Shown: in pieces, positions 44,222-57,000 of the stretch | Numbering within the stretch: position 1 is the first letter of the stretch | Layout: each line of letters starts with the position of its first letter | Source of the DNA: Artemisia argyi | Taxonomy: Eukaryota > Streptophyta > Magnoliopsida > Asterales > Asteraceae | Reading direction: 5' to 3' | Assembly (NCBI GenBank): GCA_030686995.1 | Contig: CM060708.1 | Span: forward strand, 103,794,523-103,858,522 | Length of the DNA: 64,000 nucleotides | Program-made: the position numbers and the translations under genes | Notes under the pieces: generated by a model | The model's input: the letters and a program-made list of their open reading frames with translations, nothing else | The model's database searches: none | Told to the model about the DNA's origin: nothing

Positions 44222-45657
44222 GACATAAAAGAAATTACGAAATGAAACATACGAAATAAAAGACGATAAGTAGATAATTTAAATTAATCGGTTGGCGGAT
44301 GTTGCAACTTATATTTATCTTTGATTATTTGTTTTTCCATTTTGATCCAATGCGCCTCGTCCGGATCGATTTCAGTCATTTTCATACCGAGAAATTTAAA
44401 TTCCTCTAAACGCGTAGTCGTCTCGTCTTTCACTCTAGCCGCGTCATACGCCATTTGGGCCGCTTCCCGTCTAAGTCGAAGCTCGTTTGTCATAGATTTC
44501 AAGTTGCTTGACGCACTTACCCCGGTGCTAGTCGATGTATCAGACTTTTGTTTTTTTGGAATTTCTTGGTTCCCCGACAAGACGTGGACGTACATCATCA
44601 CCAAATAGCTCTTGATTGCTTTGACCGGTTACGTCTCCGGTTAAGTCAATCGGTGCCGGCGCGTCTCATTTTGGACACTTCTTCAAAATTAACCACGCTT
44701 CCTCTTGAGCAAACGGAACACCTTTATGCTCGTCACGATACATTTGTCTAGCGTGCCTCATATCATCCACTTCACTTTCACCACTTTTTCTCAAACGTAT
44801 AGCACATTTGTAAACCGCTAGAAACTTTTGGCAATTTGCATTCAACGTATGCCACTTGCTTGTTAGCATATCTTTGTTACGAACTTGAAAATTTTTCCGG
44901 TTGAACTCGTTCATAACCTTATACCAAAAAGTGATGCCCTTTTGAGAAACTCCAACATTCTTATCCTCGGAAACGGCCACCTAACATACGGCAAGTAAAA
45001 CTTCCTCTTCCGGTGTCCAACGTAACGTAGTCTCGCTCACGTCGGGATTTTTTTCATCATACAACTCGTCGTCTAATTTTTTTCCTTTTTTTGCAATACG
45101 TTTACCACCACGTTTGGATTTTCGTGGAGACATTGTTTCGGGTTCCACATACGCCGCTTGTGAGGATTGGGTTTATGGTGTTGGCGGTGTTTGTTGCACC
45201 ACATTATTTTGTTGCAACATATACATCATTTGTTGTTGTTGTTGTTGTTCGAGTGTCAAGTTAGCAAGTGGGTTATTGTTGTTTGGGTTAGGATTTGAAG
45301 AAGACCCGACGGTCAGGTTAGCGTAAGCATTTACAAAACCTATCAAGTTTTAAAAACTTGGATCGTCTCGTCCCGACATGGTTTTGTTTTTGTGAGAATA
45401 GGAGTATATGAGATTTTTTTGTGAGAATATGTTGTATAGAGTTCTAGTTGTTGTTGATTTATAAAGGTTGAAAAAAAAATTGACAAAAAATAGCCGTTTA
45501 CATTCAAATGGTAACTTCTCTTTCTTTCCCCCACAAAACTAGCCGTTGGAACAATTTACAACGTGGGGGTTTGTTTTGAAAACTCATGAAATGCAAAGTA
45601 TTGTGTTACAACGCACGTTATTTTGCTAACTCAAGTTATAACGCGGGGCATGATGGA
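43949..45657 (-). mobile_element. PIF/Harbinger element carrying only ORF1
   Basis: The left end GAGCATGAGAAATC follows TAA (43946-43948). ATAACTTGAGTTA near the left end (about 43962) pairs with TAACTCAAGTTAT near the right end (about 45627). The element holds an ORF1 pseudogene but no DDE transposase. The right terminus is not exact because a solo LTR inserted there (45658). A 40-bp poly(A) run lies at 44178-44219. Confidence 0.6.
44284..45379 (-). pseudogene. PIF/Harbinger ORF1 (Myb/SANT-like DNA-binding), broken
   Basis: In PIF/Harbinger transposons ORF1 encodes a Myb/SANT-like protein that binds the element ends and partners the transposase. The minus-strand frame starts MSGRDDPSF at 45379. 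It passes a Gln-rich tract (about 45225-45250) and a basic stretch (SPRKSKRGGKRIAKKGK), then the SANT-like domain from LRWTPEEEVLLAV through FNRKNFQVRNKDMLTSKWHTLN (about 44990-44840). The C-terminal NAM-associated-type helix region ends MEKQIIKDKYKLQHPPTD. Stops interrupt it after DPSF, before TQSSQAAYVEP, after LLAVC and after KKCPK (where the family has Trp), and there is a frameshift near 44550. Databases often mislabel such proteins 'glutathione S-transferase T3-like'; nothing here is a GST. Confidence 0.8.
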
Positions 45658-46390
45658 TGTAACAATTCGCAATTTCAGGTTAACTTTTATTCCCGAAAAT
45701 TTCACTATTCACTTTTTACTATTCACTTTCACTATTCATCTCAGAAATTTTTATTTCATATTCTCGTAAGTTAAACTATTTTAACGATAATCCGAGAGTT
45801 TGACGCTCGTCGGATCATTTCTGCAAAAATCACAAAGTCGTGTCCGAGATTTACTTTTAGGTTTAAACGTCATTCCAGCATCCCGATATGTCCATAAAAC
45901 ATTATAAACAATAGAAATATGATTTTCTCTCATTTTAGGACAATTCCAAAAGTTTTGGAATTTTACGTTTTTCAGTTCAGCGTTTTACGCGAATTACGCG
46001 TTTTAGACCCGTGTTTCCAGTTTTTAGCAGGGTTTTAGCACCCGATAGATTCTACCACTCATTTTATATTTTATTATGGAGTATATTGATAAGTTCTAGC
46101 ATATTTATAAGTTTCATATTTTTAGGATACCCGGTTTTACGTTTCGTGACTTAAAAACTTACGGTTAGCAATTTACGGAGTCAAAACTAGCTACATACTT
46201 AGGATATTATCATATAAAGACCATGACTACTCATCTAGTCACCCTTATCCTTGGAAAACCGACTTAGGAGGGGGGGGAGTCACCATGTGTGGTTAAATCT
46301 TGACCATTGATTCTTTAGATCATTACAAGTGTCTTAAACTAACCATGGTTAAATTCTAACCCAATATATGGTTAACTATTTTTCCTACCC

Positions 46391-46398
46391 TATAAATA
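46391..46398 (+). promoter_or_regulatory. TATA box of the 3.0-kb solo LTR
   Basis: TATAAATA followed at about 35-45 bp by a CACC/ACTTGCACC-rich transcription-start-like region. Confidence 0.55.
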
Positions 46399-47910
46399 CC
46401 AAGCTAAAACACATAGAAAACTTGCACCACACCTTCTTATAACCTTCAAGTCCTAAAACCTAAGGCACTTTTCTTATATTTTGTAAGAAAGTTAACTAGT
46501 TTTTGAAAGAAAACTAGTGTTTGATCTTCAATCTTGGAAATTTTCTAAGAAAAGTTGTTATAACTCTAAAGTCTCCAAAAAGACGTAGTTATAATCTTCA
46601 AATAGCTTTGGACTTTCAAGAAGGCGTCATTATAATCTTTAAATAACCACGGTTTATCATAGATTGCAAAGAGTGAAGCTTAAGTCTATCAAAGTCCGTA
46701 CCTTACTAGTTACTTACCTTTCTTTTAGAAAGCCTCAAGTTGTAAGCAAATGCTATTACACTTTCTTGCTCATTATCATTTTCATGCTCTTTGTGTTCCT
46801 TTCATGCTATATATGTTCTTGTTATTGTGTTCACGATGTTTAAAAATGGATAAAACAAGTATTGATATACATATGTTAACTTATGACAAGTAAACAAGCA
46901 AACTAGTGATTTTTATGGAGAACCACGACCAAAATAGTATAACTATGATACTTGACACTTACTTACTGTTATAAAGGACTTCAAAAGGAAAACATAGCAA
47001 TTTGAATCACCCAAAACGAGTACACGAGTCAAAAGATACGGCCATAAGAAGTTAGCGACACCAAAACGCCGAAACTGCCTATACCCTACTGTTTTGCATT
47101 CTGCCAATTTGAAAATCACTCTTCTGGTCCGATTCATCAAAAAGTTAAAACACGAAAGTTTTCCGGAACGACGTTTTCGTTCAGGAACAAAGAAGCTCGA
47201 GCCCTAAAAACGCTTTCTGGGTGATAATTTTCTTCAAATTCTTAACCGCCCGTTTTTTTAGACCAAAGTAACTATATAATGGTTATAATTAGATGAGACC
47301 AAGAGGTCTAATGACCTAAAGCCAAGACCACAACCATGGCTAAAGACAAGGTTGAGTCTCAAGACCATGGTAACAATGACTAAGGTCACGGAAAAGCCAC
47401 GGCTAAAGACCATATAACTTTTAAAGATCAAAACTTATATATATGTTATCAAATACTACAATAGTAGGGAGCCTCATGTGAGGAGTTCATTAAGTAAGCC
47501 GTCGAGATGAGTTGTGGATTTACGAATTAAAGTGTCCTGGCTCCTCGAACGTTTACTCCATGACTTCTGAATTATGTCGACCCAAACGGTAGTAAGAGAT
47601 GTACAACCTATACATGTTTCATAAACCATTTATATTCAAAGACTTACACTATATACTAAGTACTACATCATGAACATTATGCAAGACATATATAGGCAAT
47701 TCTTCGTATTAGACGTTACTCCAAACTTAAGTGGCAACGTTCTATTATAGGCTGCTCTTAGAGACTTTCGCTATTCGACTACCACTATCATTTCTCATTT
47801 CATAGACTTAAGGTGAGTCATAGCCCCTACTTTTTCATACTTGTTTTAACTCTTTGGGGGGGATACATGCACAACTACTTGCTTACTTGTACAAATACTC
47901 AAAACATTTA

Positions 47911-47985
47911 TACTTGATTGTTTTATACTTGATTGTTTCATACTTGATTGTCTTATACTTGATTGCATTATACTTGATTTCATAC
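47911..47985. repeat. 15-bp tandem repeat, five units
   Basis: TACTTGATTGTTTTA-type units in register from 47911, with small changes. The repeat gives a repetitive Leu/Ile/Tyr frame that is not a protein gene. Confidence 0.85.
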
Positions 47986-48003
47986 ATACATGACTGTTTT
48001 ATA

Positions 48004-48133
48004 CTTTTGGAAGTGGCTCCCAGCAAACTTTTATCTTTGGGAAGTGGCTCCCAGCAAACTTTTATCTTTGGGAAGTGGCTCCCAGTTATCTTTGGGAAGT
48101 GGCTCCCAGTTGTCTTTGGGAATTGACTCCCAA
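48004..48133. repeat. GGGAAGTGGCTCCCAG minisatellite
   Basis: Five units of TTTGGGAAGTGGCTCCCAG with a variable spacer (12 bp, 12 bp, then about 6 bp). Each unit is itself an imperfect GGGA...TCCC palindrome. Confidence 0.85.
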
Positions 48134-48668
48134 GTGAGGTCTTCGGAGATGAAGTAGAGACTCACTACTAATTGCTTAATTGTTTTGATGAACTTATACA
48201 TGTCTTATTCATACTATATGTTAGCAGTGGGTTGTGAACACACAGGTTGCAAGTCTCTTATGGCGGGACTTGCAACTAAGTGGATTCACAATGCCTTTGC
48301 TATGTGAACATTCTTTAAGGCTTTTCAACTATTTTAAGACAAACTTTATGAACTCACCAACCATTGTGTTGACACTTTAGCATGTTTATCTCAGGTTAGT
48401 AAGGCGATAGCTAGTGCGTGGAACTTAGAGTCAAGCTGCATATTCTGAAGACTTACGCTTTTATCATTTACCATTCAAAACATTTTGTATACATTTATGT
48501 ATCATAATTTGGAATCTCATGTTTGTAACTTTGAATTCATTAATCGAATGGTAACTTTTCAAAACGTCTCATTTAGAGTTCGTTTTCTATAACTTGTACT
48601 TTGTATTATGAAGTAGCACCCCAATGACACAGTCTTCCGCTGCGGTATTTTGGGGGTGTTACAATGGA

Positions 48669-49006
48669 AATGGGAGAAACGCCGTTTTGGCGTTGAAATG
48701 CTACCATATCGATAGAAACGCAAGGGAGGCGTTATTACTCCCCATATTTACTACATTGCGAAGGTAGTTAGTTAGTATGGAGCATCATTTATATTTGGTT
48801 CATGCTTAAGACTCCTCTTCCAAGTACATTTATAAGTATGTTAATCTGCAACATATTTAGAGTAAAAAGACTAAGCTTTAATCGGAAGGTGGCGAGTTCT
48901 GATTTTCAAATGGCATACTTGGTTAGCAAAAAACAAAGCATTCAAGTTAAAAACATTCTATGGTTAAAGGATTCTAACAAGGCAATATATAGGGAGGAAC
49001 TAGGGT
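48669..49006. other. Unassigned sequence right of the solo LTR
   Basis: No gene recognised. An imperfect AACGCC-rich palindrome (AAACGCCGTTTTGGCGTT, about 48677-48694) is visible and may be part of the PIF element end. Confidence 0.35.
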
Positions 49007-49330
49007 CTAGATTTTGATTTTGGAACGTTGATTTAGTTCTTCAAGCATTGCGTTAACCCAACTAGGATGTTTCAGTGCTTTTGAGAGCTTTTTGGGCTCC
49101 TCATCAGAAATAGACTCTACAAATAGACATTCATTTGCTAAAGCTACACTGAGTTCTTTGGCTTTTTGTTGGGTTAGCATGCCAGATAAAGGTTCTCCAA
49201 TAATGTTCACCAGCTCAATGCGTTTTTCTCTTGACCGTATGTCTTGAGGAGCTGGGATATCGGAGTTGTTAGAGGGATGATGGAACTGGATGGTTAGCAA
49301 AGTTGATAGAGAACCCAACACAAGAATCAT
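49007..49330 (-). pseudogene. Copia pol fragment (integrase-RT linker)
   Basis: An open minus-strand segment with ...SREKRIELVNIIGEPLSGM, then ANECLFVESISDEEPKKLSKALK and HPSWVNAMLEELNQ. This is the junction between integrase C-terminus and RT of Sirevirus-type Copia polyproteins, where EPKxxxEAL..W..AMQEELNQ is diagnostic. Only about 100 codons survive and no RT motif follows. It is not in phase with any neighbour and is probably a fragment of another nested element. Confidence 0.7.
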
Positions 49331-49350
49331 GAGTTTGGTATACTAGAAGT

Positions 49351-49451
49351 TGTTAGATAGTATACCTTTAGTATAGTATTGTTACTTTTATATTCATGTA
49401 TAATTGATCTATAGTGTAGGGGTTCTATGTGTATCGTTGTCCCTTATAATC

Positions 49452-49523
<72 letters not shown>

Positions 49524-49566
49524 GAGTGGCATAGCTAAAACCTTAACGGGTATTGACAACTCTACA
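49351..49566 (+). repeat. 5' LTR of a Copia element
   Basis: 216 bp, TGTTAGATAG...ACAACTCTACA, directly followed by a primer-binding site (TGGTATCGAGCC at 49567-49578). It includes a long (TA)n tract at 49454-49520. No 3' LTR is present in the window. Confidence 0.75.
49454..49520. repeat. (TA)n microsatellite
   Basis: About 33 TA units inside the short Copia LTR. Confidence 0.9.
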
Positions 49567-49578
49567 TGGTATCGAGCC
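49567..49578 (+). promoter_or_regulatory. Initiator-Met-type primer-binding site
   Basis: TGGTATCGAGCC. The plant Copia consensus is TGGTATCAGAGCC. Confidence 0.7.
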
Positions 49579-49937
49579 TAAAGATCTAGGTCGTATTTTT
49601 TTCGGCCACACCACATCATGTCCCACCTATGATACACTTCCGCTACCCACCAAAATAACTTGATCGAACATCTAGGACCAGACCGTACGCTGTCATTATG
49701 TCCATTTTCGTCACTTGGAAGCTTTGATCAACAGCTGCCTATCAACATCTAAAAGTCGGTCATTATCTCTGACACGCTAACACTCTTGATCTGTGTTTGT
49801 GATGGTTTTGTTTTTGGTGACTTGCTCGCTATTGTCATCTAGTTCGTCTTCTAAAGTGAGCTCCTATTATTAATTCTCTTAATTTATTTTTTGTTTGCTT
49901 CTTTATTTTTAATGTTCACTAGTATTATTTTACCATC

Positions 49938-52900
49938 ATGACCTCTGCATCATCTTGCTCAACTAATGTTGCATCCACAAACACCACTTCTTTAAGAAGT
50001 AGCACCACTATACCTGTTACACTGTTAGACCCGTTTCCCGAAATACAAATAGGCCCCACCCTAGATGGAATTGACTAAGTACTTAATGAGATTGGCCAGT
50101 CAACCCGATGGTCAATTTGATAGTCAACGAATGTGTATTATAGTTATAGAAGATATGATGCTAAACTCAAGGGGCTAAAGTTGTTAAGTTGTAAATGTGT
50201 TATTAAGTTAATGTGGCCAAAATAGAAAGAATAATACTCGAGGGACCTAATGTGCCAATTAGGCAAACAGGCCACCTACTAACTGTCTGGAGACTTCTCT
50301 TATCTTTATAAGAGTTCCAGAAATGTGTAGTGAGGGTGTGTGTGACGTGAAGAAAAATGGAGGAAAAGGCAAGATGGTTTTGGTGATCAATTGATGAATG
50401 ATTGAAGCTCTAATTCAAGTAAATGAAGCCCTAGTAATGATTGCTATCCAAGTAAGTATCTAAATTAGTGTTTAATTGATGATTGAGAGGTTAGGGTTTA
50501 TGTACCCAATTTGGGGGAATTGGGTAAATGGTGTTTTGAAGCTAATTAAAAATTATAGAAATTATGAGATGCTTATATTGAGTTTAAGTTAATGAATTTA
50601 ATGGGACTAATTATCATATAATCATAATATGGTTATATGAAAATAAGAGGTGTTTGAAGAAAAGCTATGATAATAGTAATCATGGTATAGTATATTAATC
50701 ATGTGTTTATGCTTATAGTGATTTGGCTTAGATTGCAAATATGGAGAATGATCATATTGATGATGATATATTAGCTTAGCTCGGATGCTAAGGTAAGTAA
50801 CTTGTACTAACATGTGTTATATATGTTTTATAATTGTGATCGATAAGTTTAGCACTTGGATTGAGTAATGGATGAAAGTTAGGAAAGTGGTGACTAGTTA
50901 TTACTAGCTAAGCATGTTTTTGGCTATTGCTAATGAGACTTGCTGTAGCTTATGTGATGAAGGTTTGTGTCATACGAATTGAATGTTATGGTATCGAAAC
51001 AATGTAATTGATCATGATGCTTATGTGCTAATATGTGTATGATATGTGTTTTATGTCGGGTTACTTACTAAGCGAAAGCTTACAGTTTAGTTGTCTAACC
51101 TTTTGTAGGTTCTTGTGATTGTGTATGGCTTGGAATAAGGAGTAAGGTTAATTATGCGGAAGGCTAGAAGCTAGCTAGGTAAGAAAATAGGAGATAGGTA
51201 GAATACCGAGCTCAAGTCAATGTTGACACCCCCATGAGTCATTTAATGGTGTCTAAATGTGTTGTCAAGTGTTGAAGCTTATGTCATAATTGTTATAGTA
51301 TTTTGGTTGTCAAGTTGTATGTTATAGTAATGGGTTAAAGTTTAGTCTGCAAATGGGTCAAAATGGGTGTTTGGCATAATACCCGTTACTTTGTAAAGTA
51401 CGTTTCCGCAGGTCGTTATGACCAAGTTAATGCATGAAAATTAAGTTTATGATGTGTTAATGATTTCTGGAAGTTTTGATGTTATGTCATGTTGTAGAAG
51501 TCGTTTTTCAGAAAATGGGTTAATAGTGCACCAAAGGGTCATGCAGAAAAAAGGGTGTTTGAAACAAGGTCCATTTAACCCATTTTGGGTATAACGGGTC
51601 AAGAATTTTGGGAAACAATGTATACGGTATATTTTAATTAAATGTGGATTACATATGTTTAAATATAGGTCTAAAGTATTGATTTTATGTTAAAAGGTGA
51701 TTATGGGTCATTTTTAGAAAATAGTGCACTTTAGGGGTCACAATGCACTTTAGGGTCATAGTGCACTTTAGGGTGCCACCACTCATTTTAAAAGTATTGG
51801 AGTCTAATTATTCTAAAAATAGTCTCAAATCTCAATGTTTGTTTTGTAACTTATTTTAGTCAGTTTATAAATGAGTGACAGGAGTCAGTAACGGGTCAAA
51901 GCGTTTCTGCGTAAAAAATTTAAATTTTGGTCAAATCAGGCACGGGGCATAACATACACCATCTTCTAGCACTCTTGTTTAAAATGTCTATCAATATTTT
52001 AGCTTTAGATTATCAATTGACGGAAATCGTTATAAATTAGGTATCGTTTATTTTTGGATATTTGTCAAGGTACAAAAGTGACTGGCAACATAATAGGCGA
52101 TTCTAAACCTAATGGCCCTAGTAATGATGATTGGTACTCAGTGGACTCTCGTATTAATACTTGGGTTTATAATACATGTGAACCAAATTTGCTTCAATTT
52201 ATTACTAGAGAAATATATACTGCAAAAGAACTTGGGATGAAATTGATACGTTCTTTCTTAACAATAAAATGTCCTATGCGCTTCAACTCCAAGAAACCTT
52301 TCGTAACACTAAGAAAGATGTCATGCTCATCATGGAATATTGTCATCATTTAAAGAATCTTGTTGATACATAAGATGATGTTGGTATACCTATTTCAGAA
52401 CAAGAATTTGTTTTACAAATTCTTTGCAATTTACAACCCTCATATCATAGTATCGTGAATGTTACAACTAACACTAAACTATTCCCCTCCTTTTTAGATG
52501 GTCGTAACATGTTACTTTTGCTAACCCTTCCCTCATTGCCCTTTTTACCACAACCAATAATAATGAGAAAGGTAAAAATAAGAGCAATAAAAACAAGGGT
52601 AATGGTCGTGGTGCTCATCAGTACCACTAATGGTTATGTAGGTAGTGATGGTTTTGCGGTAATACAAGTGGTACTTCTCAACAGTCTCCTCGGCGGTATC
52701 CTTAACACGTTTTCTAGCATGGACAATCCTACTCTACTCCTCCACAGTATAACTCAATGTACCACCCATATGGTGTGTATTTTGTAGCCCTTGGTATTCT
52801 TCCCACTCCACAACCATCAGCTCTAGACAGTCAGCCAATGTAGATGCAACATCCTCTTCAGTATACCCCTACGGGATATGGGTACCCTCCTCAACCAAGC

Positions 52901-53090
52901 TACTATGGTCAACCACAACATGGCTCGCATGCTTTTGGAGGCTCTGCCGGCAATTACTCCTCGTCCTCAATTTGGCTATCGACAACCCATAGATCTTGCC
53001 TTGGTGTTGAGCTCTATGTCTCTCAAGCAACCATCTCGTAATCCCAATAGCTACATGGATACAGATGCAACCTCACACATGAGCTTATAA
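49938..53090 (+). pseudogene. Copia gag-protease, split by a solo LTR and truncated
   Basis: gag starts at the ATG at 49938 (MTSASSCSTNVASTNTTSLRS). After 28 codons the 1.9-kb solo LTR interrupts it. It resumes at 51960 with ...MSINILALDYQLTE in a shifted frame. The UBN2-type gag core follows: LFLDICQGTKVTGNI, DSRINTWVYNTCEPNLLQFI, ALQLQETFRNTKKDV (about 52276-52320) and EQEFVLQILCNLQPSYHSIV. A Pro/Gln/Tyr-rich tail (about 52840-52930) leads to YMDTDATSHM (about 53052), the start of the aspartic protease, in which the Gly of the D-T/S-G motif has become Asp. The sequence ends there without integrase or RT. Several frameshifts and stops are present. No zinc knuckle is seen. Confidence 0.75.
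50023..51954 (+). mobile_element. 1.9-kb solo LTR within the Copia gag
   Basis: TGTTAGACCCG...CGGGGCATAACA, 1,932 bp, flanked by TACAC at 50018-50022 and 51955-51959. A TATA-like TTTATAAG lies at 50305-50312. The interior contains repeats of 'gtgcactttaggg(g)tcac' (about 51724-51775). There is no coding region, so it is a solo LTR, probably Gypsy. Confidence 0.8.
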
Positions 53091-53261
53091 AACACAAAAT
53101 TGTACTAACAAAATAACATGAATAAACATAAAATAGAGCAACATTTTCAAGCTTCACTTGTTAGATTAATAGATTATGTAAAGTTATATGCAATCATCAG
53201 TATACACGTAAAATTTGCCTCTCAAGTTAATCTTTTATTGATCATACATTCATGCACTAAC

Positions 53262-54042
53262 TGTTGGAATTATAATATCATGACAATCATATAAAATAAA
53301 CCAAACATATCAAGTGAGCATAGCGGAAGCAATTACAAGATCATATAATATGTAATTAATTAATCAAACATAAAAGTAAACATACCTTTGTGATTCTAGC
53401 CCGAACAAGAATCAAATGCAATCTTCAAATCATGAACCCTAATTAGGGTTTATGTGGATTATAAGAATTACCCCTTACCTCTTTTGTAATTCAATCCAAG
53501 ATATAACCAATAGTGTGGTTATATCACGTTCTTGTACACACGTACTAATTCAAGTAAAAGTTTATGCAAGTAAATTAAACACAAAACCTTTAGCTTAATG
53601 AAAATCGAAAACCCTTATAGGGTTTAAGTTTGGATCGATTTAGGGACAAGAGAAGGAGAGAAAAACACCAAGATGTGTGTGTACAAGTTATTTAAAACAA
53701 TGAATCTTGGGTTTGTATTTATACTTGAGTTTACTTGGAGCACAAGGCAATGAGGAGGTGGAACCTCCTTATGGCCGATTGGTTCTAGGCTTCCCCAAGG
53801 GATTCCGAAACCTTCTCTTGTTTCCAATTAAACACAAGTATTACTTTCATAATCTTCGTCTAACAGTCGTTAGTCATTCTCCGTTAAATACTAACGGTCG
53901 TTACTAGTTTTGTGTTTATTAATAATTACATATAACATTTATAAATAATTATTCTTTTACTCTTCATACGTATTGTGTGCAATCCCGTGATCTCGAGTTC
54001 GATCCTAACACACAACTATTAATTTATGTTCATAAACTAACA
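53262..54042 (-). repeat. 3' LTR of the empty Copia element
   Basis: 781 bp, TGTTGGAATT...CTAACA on the plus strand, with a TATA box at 53715-53724 (minus GTATAAATAC). Frames here, such as 53624-53827, recur in the other LTR and are not genes. Confidence 0.85.
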
Positions 54043-54056
54043 GCTCCCACTTGGAC
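54043..54056 (-). promoter_or_regulatory. Polypurine tract of the empty Copia element
   Basis: Minus strand TGTCCAAGTGGGAGC directly before the LTR TG. Confidence 0.7.
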
Positions 54057-57000
54057 ATATCTTAATAGTGTGATCACATCGGTTAGCGTCTTGCAACACG
54101 CCGATGCCTCTAGTACGATCTCGAGTAAGGCTCCTGGACAAACCTTTTAATGATTTCTCATTATTATTATCCTTTTGTTTCTAATACCACGTTAATAAGG
54201 ATATGGATTAAAGTCATTCCTTAATTAACCATTCTGTTTCTCGTTGTTTGTGATTGATCAAGATTACCAAATCTTCTGAACATATTCAGGGGAGATCTTG
54301 GGTGTGGCCACACATACATCTTACCAACCCTACGAGGGGCCCAGCAGTATTAAACTCCAAAAATAAATTTGAAGGAACAAATTCTATCTTGACTACAAGC
54401 AAAACCCACAAACTTTGTAACACTTTCGAAAACAACCCTTATGACTACCAGTTACGTATAGCGTTAAGTTGTTCCACAAAAATGTACTACATTCATGACA
54501 CTTGTCTTGCATCTCAAGTCTGACGATAACTTCTCATGATTTACTTAATGACAAGATCCATAAAGTAACATCATGTAGTTGGGATAAGTCCTATATTCGG
54601 TATCATTGAATATCATCTGAAATGGCATGACTACGCATCAATATACTTTAAGTATATTATACCAACCTTCAGATTTGTCTTGATTTAATAATATTACCAT
54701 ATTATTAACTGACAACGGAAAATTTAGAATAACATTTATTCTTGGATTAAACATGCAAAAACAGGACACAATATATTATAAATTAAACATACCATGTATT
54801 TAAATTTATTATAAAAATTGTTTAACATCCCTTATCCAAATACTAAATAGATTAATGCATGATAACTCTTGTTGATGAATTATGTCACAAGTAATGACAT
54901 TCATACTTGTTGACAAGGCATAAATCATCCAACTTTGATCTATTGGAATTTTAAGAATACTTATTTCAAGAATTCAACTATTGAAGTTCTTGTATATGCA
55001 TACTCAACTATTTTGATAATGCCATATAATATATCATAAAATGTGTGACATCCTTAACCACCAATTTATGATAATCAAACTTCCAAACATTTTAAAGTTT
55101 GAAGTATTCTTATTCTCTTAATGTATAATGCAACTATGCTTTATTAAGAATAACTAGTAATAGCCAAGGATGAAATCCTTTCCATAACTAGTATTGATTG
55201 TCATCTCAATTTCATTAGCCTTATTGTATGCAAAAAACAATATGCTATTAAAACTTCCCGTAAACATTAATATATATTGTGTAATGTTTGATGCGCTTCA
55301 AACTTTCAAGTTTGTTGGCTATGACAATTTTCACAACAATTGAAAAATTGTTCATCTATAGAATTTGGAAGCTGTTCCAGATTTAAGATGTGATTCTATA
55401 ATCAAACACATTCTTTTAGAATATTACACAAGTTATCTAATAACTTTTTAATTAGATATTAATATTGTCAAATCATCTTGTAATCAAGCATGATACAACA
55501 AAACATGATGTTCATGAAAAAATCTTTGAGTCATGCTTAGATTTTATTCATGTAATACATATCCATTTAGACTTTCTAAATGATATATCATGTTATATTA
55601 GATTCATTTACCGCACATGTTTCAACAATAAACATTCATTCCAAGGTTGTATGTCTTATTTCCTAAATCATACAAGTAAAGTTTCATTCCAAACTAAGAG
55701 TTAACTTTTAACTTATATGAAATGTTACTTTTTATATGCTTTACAACATATATGATTTAGAAATTAAACATAATACTCCCACTAGCTTTTAGGAATACTT
55801 AGAAATTATCTTATTTCAATTATAAATCAAAACATGGATTTAATAACTAAACATAAAATAATCTTCTAGATGCATGCATTTATCCATCCATAGATTATTG
55901 CACTTTGTACACTTCCAAAGATTTATTTGAATTCATAAACTCCTTTTGATTACTTATCGTCCTCGCTCAAGTAATCACTCAAGAAAGAGTTTTGATATTC
56001 CATTGTCAATTTCATAAATATGACAATCATAATCTTTATATATTTAATGTACTTAGAAAAGAATATTCAATCCCAGTTAATTGCTTAAGTGTGATTAATA
56101 ATCTTGTCATAAGACATGCATTAAATACGTGCACAATTTTGTCCATATGATTTCTATACAAAGATTTAAACCACAAGGGTTATCATATCTTTAAAGAAAC
56201 TCATCTTCATTTTCTAGTCTAACTATTAAGATAAACCACATTTCTAAAATTAATTATCTTTATGGACAACATCTTAATCATTCATATCATGTATACTTTA
56301 CCAAATTACATATTTGGTAATGTATCACAATGATTATCAGGTTTACAATAATCCTATAAATCATAGCCCTCAGCATATTAATCAAATATCTGAGATATAT
56401 TACTATTCTATGAATGATAATTCCATCATATTGAGATTTAACATTTAAATGTCAAACTTTATTATCATGTTGAGATTTAACATTCAAATGTCAAACTTCA
56501 TCATGATATTTACTAGTGTATTTTTAAAAGATTATGTATATTGTAATTTTATCTTTTAAAGATCAAAACTCCCACTTGTTTTTAGTAATTTAAAGACTAT
56601 CTTTAAATGCTTAGCAAATAAAGCAACAATACAATATTCTCTTTTGGGATATTACAAATACATATTGACAGTTCCTGAATTTACTTTGTTAATAACCCCT
56701 TCATAAGCAGTTGAACAAATTTAGAACTTCAATTTAAGACTTAATGTAATTGATTACATTCATCACATTCCATCATATGATAATGTCTTATTAATCTTCT
56801 AGGTTGGAGTTTTATTAAGTATGTCCAAGTCATACTCAATATTCTAACCTTGATAACTTTTTGGAAGAAAAGAAATCATAGTTATCTTTAATCAAACAAT
56901 ATAACAAGAGTTTGATTTTCCTAACTGAACATACAATAAACATTTGGTATTTCATTAGTGTTAATATTGTAAGACAATCTAACAATATTTAAGATAACCA

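Larger units (their letters stand above)
45658..48663 (+). mobile_element. 3.0-kb solo LTR (Gypsy chromovirus-like)
   Basis: TGTAACAATTCG...TTTTGGGGGTGTTACA, 3,006 bp, flanked by ATGGA at 45653-45657 and 48664-48668. There is no interior sequence, so it is a solo LTR. The TATA box at 46391-46398 (CCCTATAAATACC) is about 735 bp in and supports plus orientation. The end (CTTCCGCTGCGGTATTTTGG) resembles Tekay/Del-type LTR ends, from memory. It contains two minisatellites near 47.9 and 48.0 kb. Confidence 0.8.

Noticed and set aside
47854..48126. 90-codon frame rich in LYLIV repeats
   Set aside because: Direct translation of two minisatellites within a solo LTR.
53624..53907. Frames conserved at 53.7 kb and 61.0 kb (METREG..., MGLYLY...)
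   Set aside because: Conserved only because the two LTRs are copies; both strands are open, with no domain and with substitutions that do not favour silent sites.
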